64,000 nucleotides of DNA from Pleodorina starrii (GCA_030267565.1 BRXU01000002.1:806001-870000); one strand, 5' to 3'. Counted from the stretch's first letter, positions 1 to 12,276 are shown. Notes: generated by a model not told the origin, from the sequence alone. Numbers and translations are program-made.

Positions 1-228
1 CATCAGCGCCGGGGACCGGGCCGCTTTACCCCCGACGCCGCCGCCGCCGCCGCCGCAGTATTCAGCGACGTGGCGTGCGTCCCCGGCCTTGCCAGCACGC
101 TTCAACCCCAAGTCCCCAATCCGCTGAGCATGACATCCCTCTGGCGCCCCGACCACGTCGGCTCCGCCAGCCAATGCCCCTCGCTTTCCTCGCTGTCGCC
201 GATGCCTCGCTCTCGATCCACCTCTTAG
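1..228 (+). CDS. possible 3'-terminal exon of an unidentified gene (partial)
   Basis: Frame 1 is open from the left edge to a TAG at 226-228 (75 residues, Ala-rich then Ser/Pro-rich, ending PMPRSRSTS). A possible splice acceptor lies at 57 (a GCC run ending in cag), so the exon may start at 58. I do not recognise the protein. It could be the C-terminal exon of a gene lying to the left, or an upstream exon of ALADIN, whose N-terminal exons are missing. No phase-compatible donor linking it to the exon at 575 was found, which favours a separate gene. Low confidence. Confidence 0.3.
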   Translation, partial: HQRRGPGRFTPDAAAAAAAVFSDVACVPGLASTLQPQVPNPLSMTSLWRPDHVGSASQCPSLSSLSPMPRSRSTS

Positions 229-258
229 CCTGTCGTTAAACTGCCGACCCCTCCCTTG

Positions 259-300
259 CTCGGTCCGTTCGCCAACGTCGCCTCCCTTCCGTCGCTGCGC
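259..300 (-). repeat. dispersed intronic repeat, copy 1
   Basis: Read on the minus strand this contains GCAGCGACGGAAGGGAGGCG followed by ACGTTGGCGAACGGAC. It matches the copy at 59760-59803 and belongs to the dispersed family also found at 778, 30909, 34699 and 48616. Confidence 0.6.
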
Positions 301-574
301 TTCGTTCGTCTCACCTCGCCTCCCTCGGACCGCCTTTTTCCCCGTCCGTCTGTCTGTCTCTGGCGCGCGACCGCAGACGCATCGGGGGATGGAGGAGAGG
401 ACAGCAGCGGCAGGTGCGCAGGGGGGGGGCGTGGTTTGCGAGCCGGATCGCTCGATCGCACCGGCGGCTGCGACAGTGGGCAGGGGCAGGGCGCCCTTTG
501 CCGCCCCAAGCGGGGCGCCCTCCCTCCGTTTGCCGTCTCCTCACCCTCGCCCGCGTTCTCACCCTCGCCCTCAG

Positions 575-3500
575 GGCCCCCCTGATTGAGCGGTTGGCCA
601 GCCACCTGCAGGCAGCCATGAGGCCCCTGGCGCTGGGGGCGCCCCTCGCCTTCATTTGGAGCCGGTGAGTGGGCCAGTGAGGAGTGTGGGAGTGAGGCAG
701 AGGGAGGCAAAGGGTGTGAGTGCGGGTGAGAGAGGCAGAGGGAGGGAGGCAGAGGGAGGGAGGGAGGGCTGTCAAAAGAAGATACCGCAGCGGAGGGACG
801 GAGACGGCGTCCCTCCCTCCCATTTATCCTCCCTTTCGCCCCCCATGGTCCCCATGCCCCACTGCCCTCACCTTCCTGCCCGGGAGAGTGTCCCAGGGGG
901 GACCCCCCCTATCCCTCTTCGCCCGCTGCAATGCACACCCAGCCCTGTTAAAAGTCCAGAACCCTCACCTCACTCCCACCCCCATCACCCTCCTCTACCC
1001 GCGGCCCCCACAAAACACGAAACACGGAAGCTTCCTGTCCGGCTGCCAGCCCCGCGCCGCCGCTTCCCCCCTGGAGTGGCACCCCCGCCGGCCGCTGCTG
1101 GCGGCCGCCGACTCGCGGGGGCGGGTGCAGCTACTGGATCTGGGATCCGTGATGGGGGCGGCCAGGCAGCACAGGACCGGGACCGGGGGCGGCGGCCCGG
1201 GTGGAGGGGAGGTGCTGGTGGCGGGGCCGGGAGCTGGCTGCCTGAGGGCGGTGCTGACACACGAGGCACTGAACCAGCAGGTGGGTGTGTGTGTGAGTGT
1301 GTCTGGGGTGGGGTCGGGGTTGCACTGCGGTGGGGATGATGAACTGCGGCACCCCCCCCCCGCCCCCGTCCAGGTGCATCCGCCATGTCGTTGACGCATC
1401 TCACTCGCAACCCCCTTGCGACCTCCTCCCATACACACATACTCCTCCCATACACACAAACCCCCGCAGGCTCTGAGTCTGTCCTGGAGCCCCACCTCCC
1501 CGGGGCTGCTGGCGGTGGGCTCGGAGGGCGCTGTGGGGCTGTGGGCGATTGCGGGAGAGGCCCGGCCGCCGCTGGCCGCCGCGGGGCGCTCCGGAGGACC
1601 CTGGCTGCGGCTGCTGAGGACGCGGGTGGCGGGTGCCAGGTGGGGGGGGTGGGGCGGGGCGGGGCGGGGTTGGGGGGGACCTGCGAATCGGCGCGCGCGT
1701 GTGTGTATATGTAAGTGTGTTGTGTGCCGTGAATAGCAGTGTATGTGCGAGTGCAGGCGGGAGGTGTGGGCTGGAGGTGCGTGGCGTGATGGGTGCGGGC
1801 CTGATGTTCCCGCTGTCCCCGCTGTCGGATTGGTTTGGTCCGATTCGGCTCTGTCTGTTTGGGTCTGCACAGCGCCGTAGAGCTGAGACTGTGGCTTTCT
1901 GCTCGTGGGATTGGGGGCGCAAGAGGAGATCGCGGATAGTAAGAGAAGTGCCACCTCTGGCCCCTCCCACCCCTGCTCGTTAGTTCTGGCGGCTGCAAGT
2001 CCTCTTTCATCGCTGGGCACCCACACCTCCGCCCCTCCCTTCCGGCACACAGGGTGACCTCACTGAGCTGGAGCCCGGACGGACGGCTGCTGGCGGCGGC
2101 GTCGCCCAACCAGGCGGGGCTGCAGGTAGGGTGGGGTGGGGTAATAAGAACGGCCCGGGGCGAGGGAATGCCTTGGATGCTTACCTTATCTGTGTTTAAA
2201 CGCCAGTCCCTGCGGAGGGGGTTGGACTGCTGCAACCAGTGCCAACTGGCTCAATGCACGTCAACCCCGTCAACCCCCTTACCCCACGCGCAAATCCCCC
2301 CCCGGGCTAGGTGTGGGATGTCGCCAGCGGCGACTCCACCCCCGTGGGTGCGGGTCCGGCAGCTTTCGACATGGTGCGCTGGTCGCCATGCGGCAACTAC
2401 GTGTTCGCCGGTGGGTGGTTACCGGGTGACGGATCCAAACCGTGAATGACGGAATGACCGAATGAGGGAATGACGGAATGACCGAATGGGGGAATGACCG
2501 AATGACGGAATGAGGGAATGACGGAATGACCGAATGGGGGAATGACCGAATGACGGAATGAGGGAGGGCCTAGCAGCACAGGAAAGCCGAAGCGCGCGTT
2601 CAATCCGGGGTCGGAGGGGTGTACGGTTGCCCTGCCCTGCCCTTGCCTTGCCTGCACAACGAGCTGTTTGGAGTTCCGCTGTACTACCCTGAGTCTGCCT
2701 GCCTGTGCCTGTGTCTGCCTGCTGGCATCGTGGCATGCCTCGCTCCGCCGCTGTCTGTTTCTTCCCTCATTCGCCCGCTGGCGCCCGCCCGGTCGCAGCC
2801 GGCACCGGCAGCCGTTACTTTTACATCTTTGAGACGCAGCGTTGGCGCTGGGCCCGCTGGCAGACCAGCAGCAGCAACCCTGGAGCGTCCGCCGCCGCCG
2901 CCGCCGCACCAGCTGTCAGCGGCGGCGGCACCGCCGCCGCCGCTGCGACGTCCGTCGTCGCGGCGGCTTGGGCGCCGGCGGCGCCGGGGCGCAACCCCAT
3001 CCTGCTTGCGGCGTTGCACGGCCAGTCGTACTTGGTTGCCGTACATCTCGTGGACTCGCCGCCGGGGCTGACGGCGCAGCTGCTGCCGGTGGCGCTGCCG
3101 GAACTGCACCGCGGGGGGACGCGGGTTGGCGGGGGCGGCGCCGGGGCCAGGTGCGGGAGGACACGCACGGGGCGGGGGAGGGCGAGGGCTAGATGGCCCA
3201 AGACGGCAAGCGCACGGGCGGGAGGAGCGCGGGTGGCCATGGCGTGAAAATGTGGGGAGTAGGCCAGCTTGTAGGGTGTGGTTTAAGGGGGTAGAAGCGA
3301 GGGATTCAGGGGCCAAGAAGGCTAGGGGAAGGGTCTGGTAAGAAGGACGGACCTGCAGCGATGGAACGGAGGCGATGTAGGCTAGGGGTCGGAGGGTAGG
3401 AGGCAAGTCCAGCTAAGGGACAGCGGGACACAGACGCAGGTCCAATTACCGCCGCTGCCTCCGCCGCTGCCGCTGCAGGTCCGATGGTGGCGGCGACGCG

Positions 3501-4680
3501 GGTGTCGGTGTAGCGGGTGGAGGCCCCTCCTCCGCCCCGGGCTCCTCCGCTTCCGCTTCCGCAGCGGTGGCGGACCTGGCGTGGGACCCCCGCGGGGAGA
3601 GGCTGGCGGTGCTGCTGGTGCCGGCGCAGGGGCAGGTGGGTCGAGAATGCGTTGGGTCGTGGGTTCTGTGACTGGCTGGCTGGCGGGTGGTAAGGTAAGG
3701 TAAGGTAAGGACCACCAATCGAAGTCGGGGTGGTGGATCAGAGGCGACGACGTTGGCGAAAGGACCCGGCTGAGCCGCGTGCCAGGCAGGCAGTGCACAC
3801 TCGAGTTTGCTGCCAAGCTGCCAAGCTTTCCGATGGCATACGGCTATCTCCACTTGGCGGCTATCGGGGTGGTGTGTGTCCCCGCGCGTGTGTGTGTTGC
3901 CCCGCGACCACAGGAGACGCATTGCGTTGCGGTGTACGGCACCATCACGGATCCGCTGGTTTCGGCGCGCCTCATCGGGCTGGCGCGGCCGCCGCAGCAG
4001 CTGTGCGAGGCCGCCGCCGCCGCAGCAGCGGACACTGCGGCCACTGCGCCGGCAGCGGAGGGCAGAGCTGATGCGGAGGCCGCCGCTGCAGCGGCGGCCC
4101 GCGAAGAGGCGGGGCCATCAGAGGCGGGGCCCTCGCAGCCGGCGGGCGGGTGAGTGTGCGCGCTGAAGGAGAGGTGTCGGGAGTCATGGAAGGGGAGGCC
4201 AAGGCATGTGCGGCGGGTGATTTCAGCCAGCAAGCCATCACCGTGACCGAATGCACCGAGGTGTGGTTGGGCACTCAACGCTGGTAAAGTACGTACTAGA
4301 CGGGCGAGGCAGTGGGCGGGAGAGGTTGAGGCGACGGCGGAAAGCGGCCGGGGGTTGAGGCGATGATGACAAGCGGGTGCGCCATAACCCCATTGTTTGC
4401 GGGGACGTTGCGCTCATGGCTGGTTGTGTTAACCACGCCCCGGTTGTGTTAACCACGCCCTGGCGCTGGCCTGTCTCTCTGGCGCAGGTCTCTGGCAGGC
4501 GGAGCAGCGGGGCAGGCGGCGGCGACGGCGGCGAGCCTGGTCACGCGACCCGGGGCGCTGGCGGTGGTGTGCTTGGCGCCGCTGGGAGGAGGCAGCAGCT
4601 CTGCCTCGTCGCTGCCGGCCTGCGTCATCTCAGCGCGAGTGGGCGAGCGAGGCGTCTACAACCTGCCTTGCTATCTGTAG
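575..4680 (+). CDS. AAAS: ALADIN-like WD-repeat nucleoporin (5' end missing)
   Basis: Exons: 575-664, 1031-1280, 1470-1639, 2053-2125, 2311-2410, 2799-3150, 3479-3635, 3914-4149 and 4488-4680 (TAG). All internal phases agree and give 539 residues. ALADIN is a beta-propeller protein of the nuclear pore complex. WD-type blades are visible as PLEWHPRRPLLAAADS, LSLSWSPTSPGLLAVGSEG, TSLSWSPDGRLLAAASP and VRWSPCGNYVFA. Blocks typical of plant and animal ALADIN follow: YFYIFETQRWRWARW, AQLLPVALPEL, LAWDPRGERLAVLL, TITDPLVSARLIGLARPP, and a C-terminus ending GVYNLPCYL. The first exon seen begins with one base of a split codon, so about 100 N-terminal residues should lie on earlier exons that I could not place. 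Family assignment rests on remembered ALADIN motifs and is strong; the 5' structure is unknown. Confidence 0.85.
778..813 (+). repeat. dispersed intronic repeat, copy 2
   Basis: This lies in the first visible ALADIN intron. The core GATACCGCAGCGGAGGGACG is followed by GAGACGGCG. It is nearly identical, in opposite orientation, to the copy in the TFB1 intron at 30909-30942, including the flanking AAGAA. Confidence 0.7.
2440..2568 (+). repeat. 8-bp minisatellite (GAATGACC/GAATGACG/GAATGGGG variants)
   Basis: About 16 imperfect copies of an 8-bp unit built on GAATGANN, in the ALADIN intron 2411-2798. A higher-order pattern repeats within the array. Confidence 0.85.
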
Positions 4681-5834
4681 TGATGTGGGACGCAATGCAT
4701 CTCCCTAGTTCGCGTTTCCGGTGCCGCGAGGACTTGGCGGCTTGCCGCGAGTTGCCATGCCGTGCGGTCTGCATCGACTGTTCCGAGGTTGGTTGGATTC
4801 GGGAGGGTGCCGGTCTTGTGCGAGGCCCTTTGCCGTGGCGGTGGCGAGGAGGAAGCGTGGAGACTGGTGGAGGCTTGTTGCCGCCGTTTGGCGCCGTGAC
4901 AGCCGTCCTAACTCGGAAGGTGTGAAAACGTTTCCGGCAGCGGAGCGCCGCTTGCGTGTAAGCAGGGAGGCAGTTTAGGGGAACAGGTTGAACCTTGAAT
5001 GGGCACGGCATGCGATGGATGGATGGATTGAGTGCTTTGTGGAAGTCGCGCCGGGGGCCGCGTGCATGTGTACGTCTCTCCGCAAGTATCGACCGGCCGC
5101 TCCCTGTCCGGACGTCCAGTTGCACGCCTCTGATGTTTTCGCGAATCGCGATATCAGCGGGCGTAATCCACAAGTCATATTTTCTTTTTTTGGGATTTCT
5201 TTTGCTGAGGCGTTTCCTTGGTAGGGCATCGCGCCCCTGCCTGCCGAGGGCTACGGTACAGTTACGTCAAGTCCTGTATTCGTATGTAAGCGGGGGTAAA
5301 CTAAATACCCGGACCAAAGTCAGCACTGCTAGGAAATGTATAGGCGTGATGATACGCTGCCCGCGCTGCATCGGGCCAGCTCGCTGAACGCCAGGTGAAG
5401 CCACGTCCCTGACCGGTCGGCGCCGGCTCGTGCCTCGTAAACGACGAAACGGTCACACAGTGCGACAACGACATATAACCTTTGCTGAGTAAAAGACACG
5501 TGCGCGGATCTATTGGACAGGTGGACACAACGCAAAGATTTCAAGTTTTCTTGTGTGTATCTTTGTACGACAACCAGCGCTCGACCTAATCAGAAACTCC
5601 TGTGTAGTGCTTCAAAACGCCGCGTTGCTACTAGAGTAATCACTTTCGACATATTGTTTAGCGATTATAAGTTACTCGCCTCGGTGTAACAGTTGCGTTG
5701 TTTTTGGCAGAGGGAGACGGGCCGTATGCATATAATTTACAGTGACCATCTAAAATGTTCTGACGTGACGAGGAAAGATAGCCTCTGACGGCTTGACGGC
5801 CCTGTTTCGGCCTTGCCAAGAGGATAGAAAGAGT
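4681..5834. other. ALADIN 3' UTR and SnRK2 upstream region
   Basis: No convincing coding sequence. It should hold the ALADIN 3' UTR (TGTAA at 4957-4961 and again at 5285-5289) and then the SnRK2 promoter and 5' UTR. The sequence becomes visibly more AT-rich after about 5150. A TATA-like CATATAATT lies near 5727-5736, roughly 100 bp before the SnRK2 ATG; its role is a guess. Confidence 0.5.
4957..4961 (+). terminator. candidate poly(A) signal TGTAA for ALADIN
   Basis: TGTAA, the canonical volvocine polyadenylation motif, lies about 280 nt after the ALADIN stop. A second TGTAA is at 5285-5289. Either could be used. Confidence 0.4.
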
Positions 5835-8817
5835 ATGGATCGCTATGAACCCGTCCGCGACCTTGGCTCTGGCAATTTTGGCGTCGCAAAAGTGAGTTGT
5901 TATGTTGAGCTTCATTGCTGTCGAGACTCCCAAGATGGTGACGCATCTCAAACTTTTTGGGCCTTTTCGGCACATACCTACCGCCTCGTCCAATAATTCA
6001 GCTCATGCGGAATCGAGTCAGTGATGAGCTGGTAAGCAACACGCGATTCAGGTCGGCTGTGTGCGTGGTAATGAACGCTCGGGCTGTGTGGTGCGCTTAA
6101 CCTGCTTAACATCGTCTTGGCATTTTTACATTGTAGGTTGCAATTAAATTTATTGAGCGAGGGGAAAGGGTAAGTTCGGCCGATGGCTCGCGAAGGAAGC
6201 GTGGGGCTCGGGCGACACCGGCCTAGTAATACACGCTTGACCATGCGCAGGTTGACCGCAACGTCGAGAGGGAGATATGCAACCACAGAATGCTAAACCA
6301 TCCAAACATCGTCGGCTTCAAGGAGGTCCGTGAATGTCCTGTCGCTGTCAACGGCTATTCGGAACGAGCGTCACCGTAGTTTTTCCGCATGCTCAGGTGT
6401 TTCTTACACCATCACACCTTGGGATTGTTATGGAATACGCTGCCGGCGGGGAGCTCTTCGAGCGCATTGTGCGCGCGGTTCGCTTCAGCGAGGACGAAGC
6501 GCGATACTTCTTCCAGCAACTGATCTCCGGCGTCGATTACTGTCATGCATCGGTACGTGGTGTGTACGTTGTGGCAGTATGCGCGTACTCGCCCACACTT
6601 GCCTAGCTCCCCTGCTGCGCAGGGGGTGTGCCACCGTGACTTGAAACTGGAGAACACTCTTCTCGACGGCAATACGGCGCCGCGGCTCAAGATCTGTGAC
6701 TTTGGCTACTCCAAGGTTGGTATGGCACGTACGCACGCACGCACGATTGCGCGCCGTTTCGCACGCGTGGGCACCAGGCTACGCTCACCTAAAAAACCAC
6801 TTTTCCGGTGGACCCTAAACAATTACCGATGCATACCACACCTGATTCCGCTGCGGCCATTGACGCCATCCTGCGCCGATTTGGGTCGACCATCCCTACC
6901 CCCGGGGAGCTTCCCGACTCCCTCTCCCCGCTACCGTGCGACCTCACGATCACAAACCTGATCACCAAACCGCCGCTGATACGATACCCCACACGCCCAC
7001 ACACATTACCCCCGCCCCCGCCTCTTTACTGGTCGGGCCCCTCTCCACCCCGCAACCAACCCACCTCTTCCTTCAATCCCTCCTTTCTTCCTTTCCTTTC
7101 CTTCCTTCAGTCGGCCTTCGACTCTCAGCCCAAGTCCACGGTGGGCACCCCCGCCTACATCGCGCCCGAGGTGCTGCAGCGCAAGGAGTATAACGGCCAG
7201 CCGGCGGACGTGTGGTCATGCGGCGTGACGCTGTTCGTGATGCTGGTGGGGGCCTACCCCTTCGAGGATCCGACAGACCCGCGCAACTTTCGAAAGACGA
7301 TCCAGGTGCGACTGACCCACCCACCCACCCAGAGGGGTTGCTAGTGTTATGAAACCGCAGCGACGGAACGGAGATGACAAAACCCGGGGACGGACTGTTT
7401 ACAAATGTCGGCGTTCAAGCTACTGAGACACGGACCCCAAACTGCAACTGCGGCTGTGGTCTCATCGGCGCCCGCTTCGTTCTATTACGAGTCGCCGCGG
7501 CCCCTTACGCCACAGCCCCAGTCTGGGCTTGGTCCTTACTTCTTGGCCCTCACATACCCCGAAACCTTCCCGCTTTCTCGCCTCCGCAGCGCATCATGAA
7601 CGTGCAGTTCAGCTTCCCGCCCAACCTGCAAATTTCGGCCGAGTGCCAGGACCTCATCTCGCGCATCTTTGTGGCCAACCCGGCGCAGCGGATTACCATT
7701 GGCGGGATCCGGCGGCACCCTTGGTTCCTCAAGAACCTGCCTGCGGAACTGGCGGTGAGGGGGAGGAGCTGGAGGAAGCTAGCAGTTATGGGAAGATTAA
7801 GACATTGGGAGCAGCAGGGAAGCGCTGCTCTGCTCTGCCGTGGCCCGCTCTCGGGGCCCAATGAACCGCCTAGCAGTGGCTGATTGATATGCACAACGCA
7901 CACATGTATGCATGCACACGTTATGTCCCTCGCGCTCCCTGACCCCGCACACGCGCACGACGCCCCGAACCGCGCCGTCGTTGCAGAATCGCGACAAGTA
8001 CGCGCGCAATCCGGAGCCGCACCAATCGCTGGACGAGATCCGCGGCCTCATTCGCGCCGCGCGAACGCTAGGGGACGCCGGGAACCCGAAGGCCACCGCC
8101 CTTCCCCTGGAGTTCAACGAAGATGATTACATGGACGCGGACATTGACGGCTCGCACGCCGGCATGGGCCTTGGCATGGGGCTCGGCGGCAGCGGCGGCA
8201 CCGGTGGCGGTGGCGGCGGCATGGGCATGGGCATGGGGATGGGCCTCGCGGTAGGAATGCATCACCCACACGCCGGCAACGGCGCCAGCGGCTGCGTCAG
8301 CAGCGCCCCTGCAGGGGGCATGGCGGCGCTTGGCGGGACGTACCTTCTGGACGGCGGCGCGGGCGCCGGCGGCGGCGGCGGCGTTTACGGCGGCCCTGCG
8401 CACCCGCACCCCGCCGCCGCCTTGATGGGGCTGGGGCCGCAGGGCCTGGCGCACCTGCGTGCCGGTGCGGCCGCCCACGCGGGCATGCAGCAGCACGGTC
8501 TGGGAGGGATGGGCATTGCGGTGCCCGTGCAGGTGCCGGTGGGTCTGGGCATGCAACACGTGGCCATGGTGGGGGGCCTGGGGATTGGCGGCCTGGGTGT
8601 GGGCATGGTGTTGCAGCCGGACTATGGAGGCGGGCAGGGCGCCTACCTGGCCGTTGCACCGCGAGGAGGAGCGGGAGGCGTCGGCGGCGGTTACCCGGCG
8701 GCGGTGCACCAGCCAGTGGCGTACGGCGCGCATCCAGCGGCGGTGGCGGCCGCAGCGGCTCGGGGCGGCGGCGCTGGGTACGGCAGTCCGCAGGGCCCGA
8801 GCCATCAGCACCAGTAG
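5835..8817 (+). CDS. SnRK2-type serine/threonine protein kinase
   Basis: Exons: 5835-5891, 6002-6031, 6137-6169, 6251-6325, 6397-6552, 6623-6715, 7111-7305, 7590-7754 and 7987-8817 (TAG), all phase 0, giving 544 residues. It should phosphorylate Ser/Thr targets in stress or nutrient signalling; plant SnRK2s act in osmotic and ABA responses, and a volvocine SnRK2 acts in sulfur limitation. Seen: Gly-rich loop [11 protein letters not shown] (K33), HRDLKLEN (D123), DFG (143-145), activation segment [13 protein letters not shown] (156-168), kinase end [11 protein letters not shown], then the SnRK2-box-like QSLDEI (281-286). Unusual: the last 230 or so residues form a Gly/Met/Ala/His-rich tail with no acidic ABA-box-like patch, only a short [11 protein letters not shown]. 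The start is chosen because [16 protein letters not shown] matches the normal SnRK2 N-terminus. Confidence 0.95.
7351..7378 (+). repeat. dispersed intronic repeat, degenerate copy
   Basis: ACCGCAGCGACGGAACGGAG in a SnRK2 intron, a diverged match to the family seen at 778 and 59760. Confidence 0.45.
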
Positions 8818-9009
8818 CGATGGAGGCTGCGGCGGCATATTGAGTGCCGAAGGGGATTGAGAGTGTCCTAGGGGCGGGAGGCGGATTTCCGGCATGAGCG
8901 CTGCGTGGGTGCTGTGACGGACGGCAGCACTGAAAATGAAAGGGTGTTTCGGTCCTTCATAGCGTGGCAGGCCGGCAGAGATCACACATCGGGAAACTGC
9001 TGTTGGGTA

Positions 9010-9051
9010 GCGCGGCTGAGGAAGCAGAGGCGCGGCTGAGGAAGCAGAGGA
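9010..9051. repeat. 20-bp direct duplication
   Basis: CGCGGCTGAGGAAGCAGAGG occurs twice in tandem, downstream of SnRK2. Confidence 0.85.
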
Positions 9052-11348
9052 ATCAGCGGGTGCGCTGATATCCCCTCTTCGGTCATTGGTTCGTGATGTT
9101 TTCTATGATGGGTGGCTGCTTGACTTCGGATCAGGCGTGAGAATGCGTCGCGCACTTTGCTCCCCCAACTAGCCTATGTCGGGCTTTGGACACAGCTGGG
9201 CTGGTTGGGGAGGCCGTGCGGGGGGCGTGTCTCCGGCTCCTCGTTGTACAACAATTACATGTGACCAGTTGACCTGATCGGTTCACGATGCATGCTTTTG
9301 ATGTGGGCCAGATCCTTTCCGCGCGTGTTCTTTTGAGTTGAGTTGGTAGCGGGGTGGACGGGCGGGGCACGCTAGGGCTAGGCATGGCACAAGCGTTCGC
9401 ATCCTTCGTGACTGGCCGACCCGGCGCGAGTATCGGCGGCGGTCCAGCCCGCCCTTGTCCTGGTCGGCGCATCGCATCTCTCGTCTGTGATCCCATCCGT
9501 GACCCGATTTGGGTCGGCAGGCACTCAGCAGCACCATGCGTGGATCACGGCACGTTCCTCCTGCTCTCGTGGCTCCCGTGGCTCTCGTGAAGCCAATTTG
9601 GGTCGCCAACTCGAAGCGAGAGAGCCCCCACCGGCCCGCTGTTGTGCGGGGCTGCGCTGCCGGGCTGGATTCAGACAATCACGTGTTTCCGCCGGCCCCG
9701 GGGGGTGCGCCTGTGCCGGCGTGTGGCCCGGTTCGCATCGTCATGTCGTAGGTCGTATTCCGTGTTGGTGCTGCTCTGGTTGGGTTTGTATCTCCATTTT
9801 CCGTCCGGCTGTACTTGTTTGCCTGATTCTTGGCGGTGGCGGCGCGAGCTGTAGTGGGAACAGGGGGGGGTGAGGATGATTGGCGCGGTCGTTTCGGCGG
9901 TGAGAGGGCCGGCACAGCGGCGGGCGATGGATGGCTGCGTGTGCATTTGCATTACACGCTTGCTGCTCGTTGGGTGCTGTCAAACGGCTTCGAAACGCTT
10001 GGGCGCTTGTGGGTATGTCTACATGTGTTTGCGTCGGTCTCGTTGCATGTTCTGTTCCTCTTGTTCTTCCTGTGCAGGGTGGGCCTTTTTGCGGTGGATC
10101 TTTGTATGGTGGTTGGTGACTGTGACGGCGCGTGTGTCGGTAGACAAGATCACAACTGGCAGCATCTGGCTAGCGGCTAAAATTGAGCTAACTAGCGAAC
10201 TGACGTAAGGGGCTTTTGCGGGGCGCTCTGCACTGCTACAGGGGGCCCAACGCGGCGCGACATGCCGCCGGCGGGCCACTGCGTTGTCCGCGCTGGAGGT
10301 GATGGGGTATGCGCGCGTGCTACCCCTGCAGGGTGGCAGGCGGGCGGGCGCCTCAAGGCAGCGCGGCGGCAAGGCACGACGCGGACGATTGCCTGACATC
10401 GGCGCAGTACGGGGTTGGCGGCTGACGGTGCACTGACGATGACGGTGTGGCGGTGGCGCCGCTGCTGCAAGAGTAGGTGCAGGATTGGTCAATGGTGTTA
10501 CCCGGCGTAGGGGTCCAGTGGACTGTCAGTGAGTGAGTGTGCATGTGCCGCACTGCGACGGACGGACCGACGGGTGGGTGGACGCTGCGGTTGGGCGGAT
10601 GGCGGAGTGGAGGCCCAGGGGGCGCCTATGATGCGCGAGCCGGCGCTTGGTCCAGCGGCCACCCCTGCGACGTGCATCTCCGTGATCGGCGATCCGGTAA
10701 TTCTTTTTGGCCCACGGTAAAAGCGGTTCGTTCCGGTGGTGTACACGGGAAGGTTGCGTGTTGGCAACAGGGGCGGTTTGCGGTCGACTGTCGACGCCCG
10801 CTCTGTGTTGAGCTTGAGTCAGGCTGTGCTGTCGGGATGGGGGTTGCGGACTTATTGAGCACCTGCGTTTCCTTTTGTTTCCTTTTGGTTCCTTCTTTGC
10901 TTTTTCTTGACGAGCTTCGGGGCTGTACTGCGCCCGTACAGGGCGCCGCTGGGACTGGAGAGGCATCGTCGTTTGTGTGTTTGCCGACAGGTGCGGGATT
11001 TTGTTACGGCTACCGCGCCCGTGCTCACGCTTGCACCCGCGGTGTCCGTGTTTTGTTATTGTGTAGTGGTGGTAATGGTGGGGCCAAAAAAGAAATGGTG
11101 GGTTGTGTGTGTGGTGGAGGGGCTGGGTACACGTTTTCGCGTGGGGAAGGCCAGCCGAGGAGGCCGTTTGGGGCCTTTTCTCGCCAAACTGGCGCGAGAG
11201 TAATACGGAACGAATGCAACACGTGAAAGGGATGCAAAGGGGCCTCGAGGCGGGGACACATGATCTGAAGGAGGGGGCTACTATCCCGTGGCAGGGCGGG
11301 GCGCATAGACTGCCGTACACGTGCCGTGATGATGTATACATTTTGTAT

Positions 11349-11391
11349 TTACCGGAATGGCAGGTCAGAGACCGGAATGGCAGGTCAGAGA
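11349..11391. repeat. tandem duplication of about 20 bp
   Basis: ACCGGAATGGCAGGTCAGAG occurs twice in tandem. Confidence 0.85.
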
Positions 11392-12192
11392 CGCGCAGTG
11401 GTGCGGTGCGCGGCGTAACGCTGCGCGCCACGGTGTGATTTGCCGCTTTACATGTTTTTGGTGTTCGTGGTGTTTGGAGAGTAATGGTGGCGATGGCCGG
11501 GGTGTGAGTGCACGACCAGAGCGGCCGCCGAGCTGGAAAACGAACGGCACGGAAAGAAACCAACCACGAGCAAGTATGATTCTTGGCCATCTGTCAGGGT
11601 GTGAGCGAGTAGTTGCTGCGGGCGGGCGCCCACGGGTCGGGTTTGCGCAGCGTCTCTTACCGCACGGGTAGTCGTCTGCCGCCGCCACCTGCCGTGTGCA
11701 GGGCGCAGGTGCGCCGGCACTTGCCGGTGCGCCGTGCTGCAGCTCTGGTGCGTTGCGGCGATGCATCGTGCCGGAAGTGGTAGGCGCGTATCTAGAAGCG
11801 CACGTGCAGGAAATGCACAAGGTGCGAGTCGAGATGCGGTGACCGCAGTGGTAGTGATGCGGTGGTAGTGACCCGCGGGTCGGGCCCTTGTTGCGGCCCC
11901 GCGCTGGTGGGGCACAGATTCCGCGAGGGTAGGCTTGCTTACTGTATCATTTCCCGACAAGGGTTGCTACGGTTGCTTAGCGTACCGGTAAGAGACATGC
12001 AGCGTCGTACTTTCCTTTTCATGGAACCCCTCAGCTGCGTGGATGTATTGCAGCGTACAAAAGAACCGCTACCTTTTCCCTTTACCGGGCCCTGACCCAT
12101 ACCCGGGTGCTCCCTTCAGCAGACATTCATCGGCGCTTAGCAGACCTCCATCAGCGCTCACAGAGGACCAAACCTACACACCCATACTCATC

Positions 12193-12212
12193 CGAGGGCT
12201 CTGGAGCCCTCG
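12193..12212. repeat. perfect inverted repeat, downstream of the HhH gene
   Basis: CGAGGGCTC-TG-GAGCCCTCG, a 9-bp perfect stem with a 2-nt spacer, about 65 bp past the stop of the minus-strand gene. It could form a hairpin in that gene's 3' UTR; no function can be assigned. Confidence 0.6.
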
Positions 12213-12276
12213 TAACAACCACAGCGACTAACGAGCGGCAGGCAGGCAGGCAGGGTAAGCCGCTGAGCGCTACCGA

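Larger units (their letters stand above)
8818..12276. other. long ORF-poor stretch between convergent SnRK2 and HhH genes
   Basis: 3.46 kb with no recognisable exon on either strand. It must contain both 3' UTRs. The plus strand is rich in G and T. Candidate minus-strand poly(A) signals (TTACA on plus) are at 9253-9257 and 11446-11450. I see no TGTAA for SnRK2 near its stop, so its 3' end is unplaced. Long open frames here (for example minus 10526-11590) show no domain or conserved motif. Confidence 0.5.

Noticed and set aside
985..2235. 416-codon minus-strand open frame opposite ALADIN
   Set aside because: It is the antisense shadow of GC-rich exons and introns. The plus strand has conserved ALADIN motifs with matching splice phases.
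10526..11590. 354-codon minus-strand open frame
   Set aside because: It has no recognisable motif, domain or coding-like periodicity, and overlaps several other open frames. It arises from G/T-rich plus-strand DNA.
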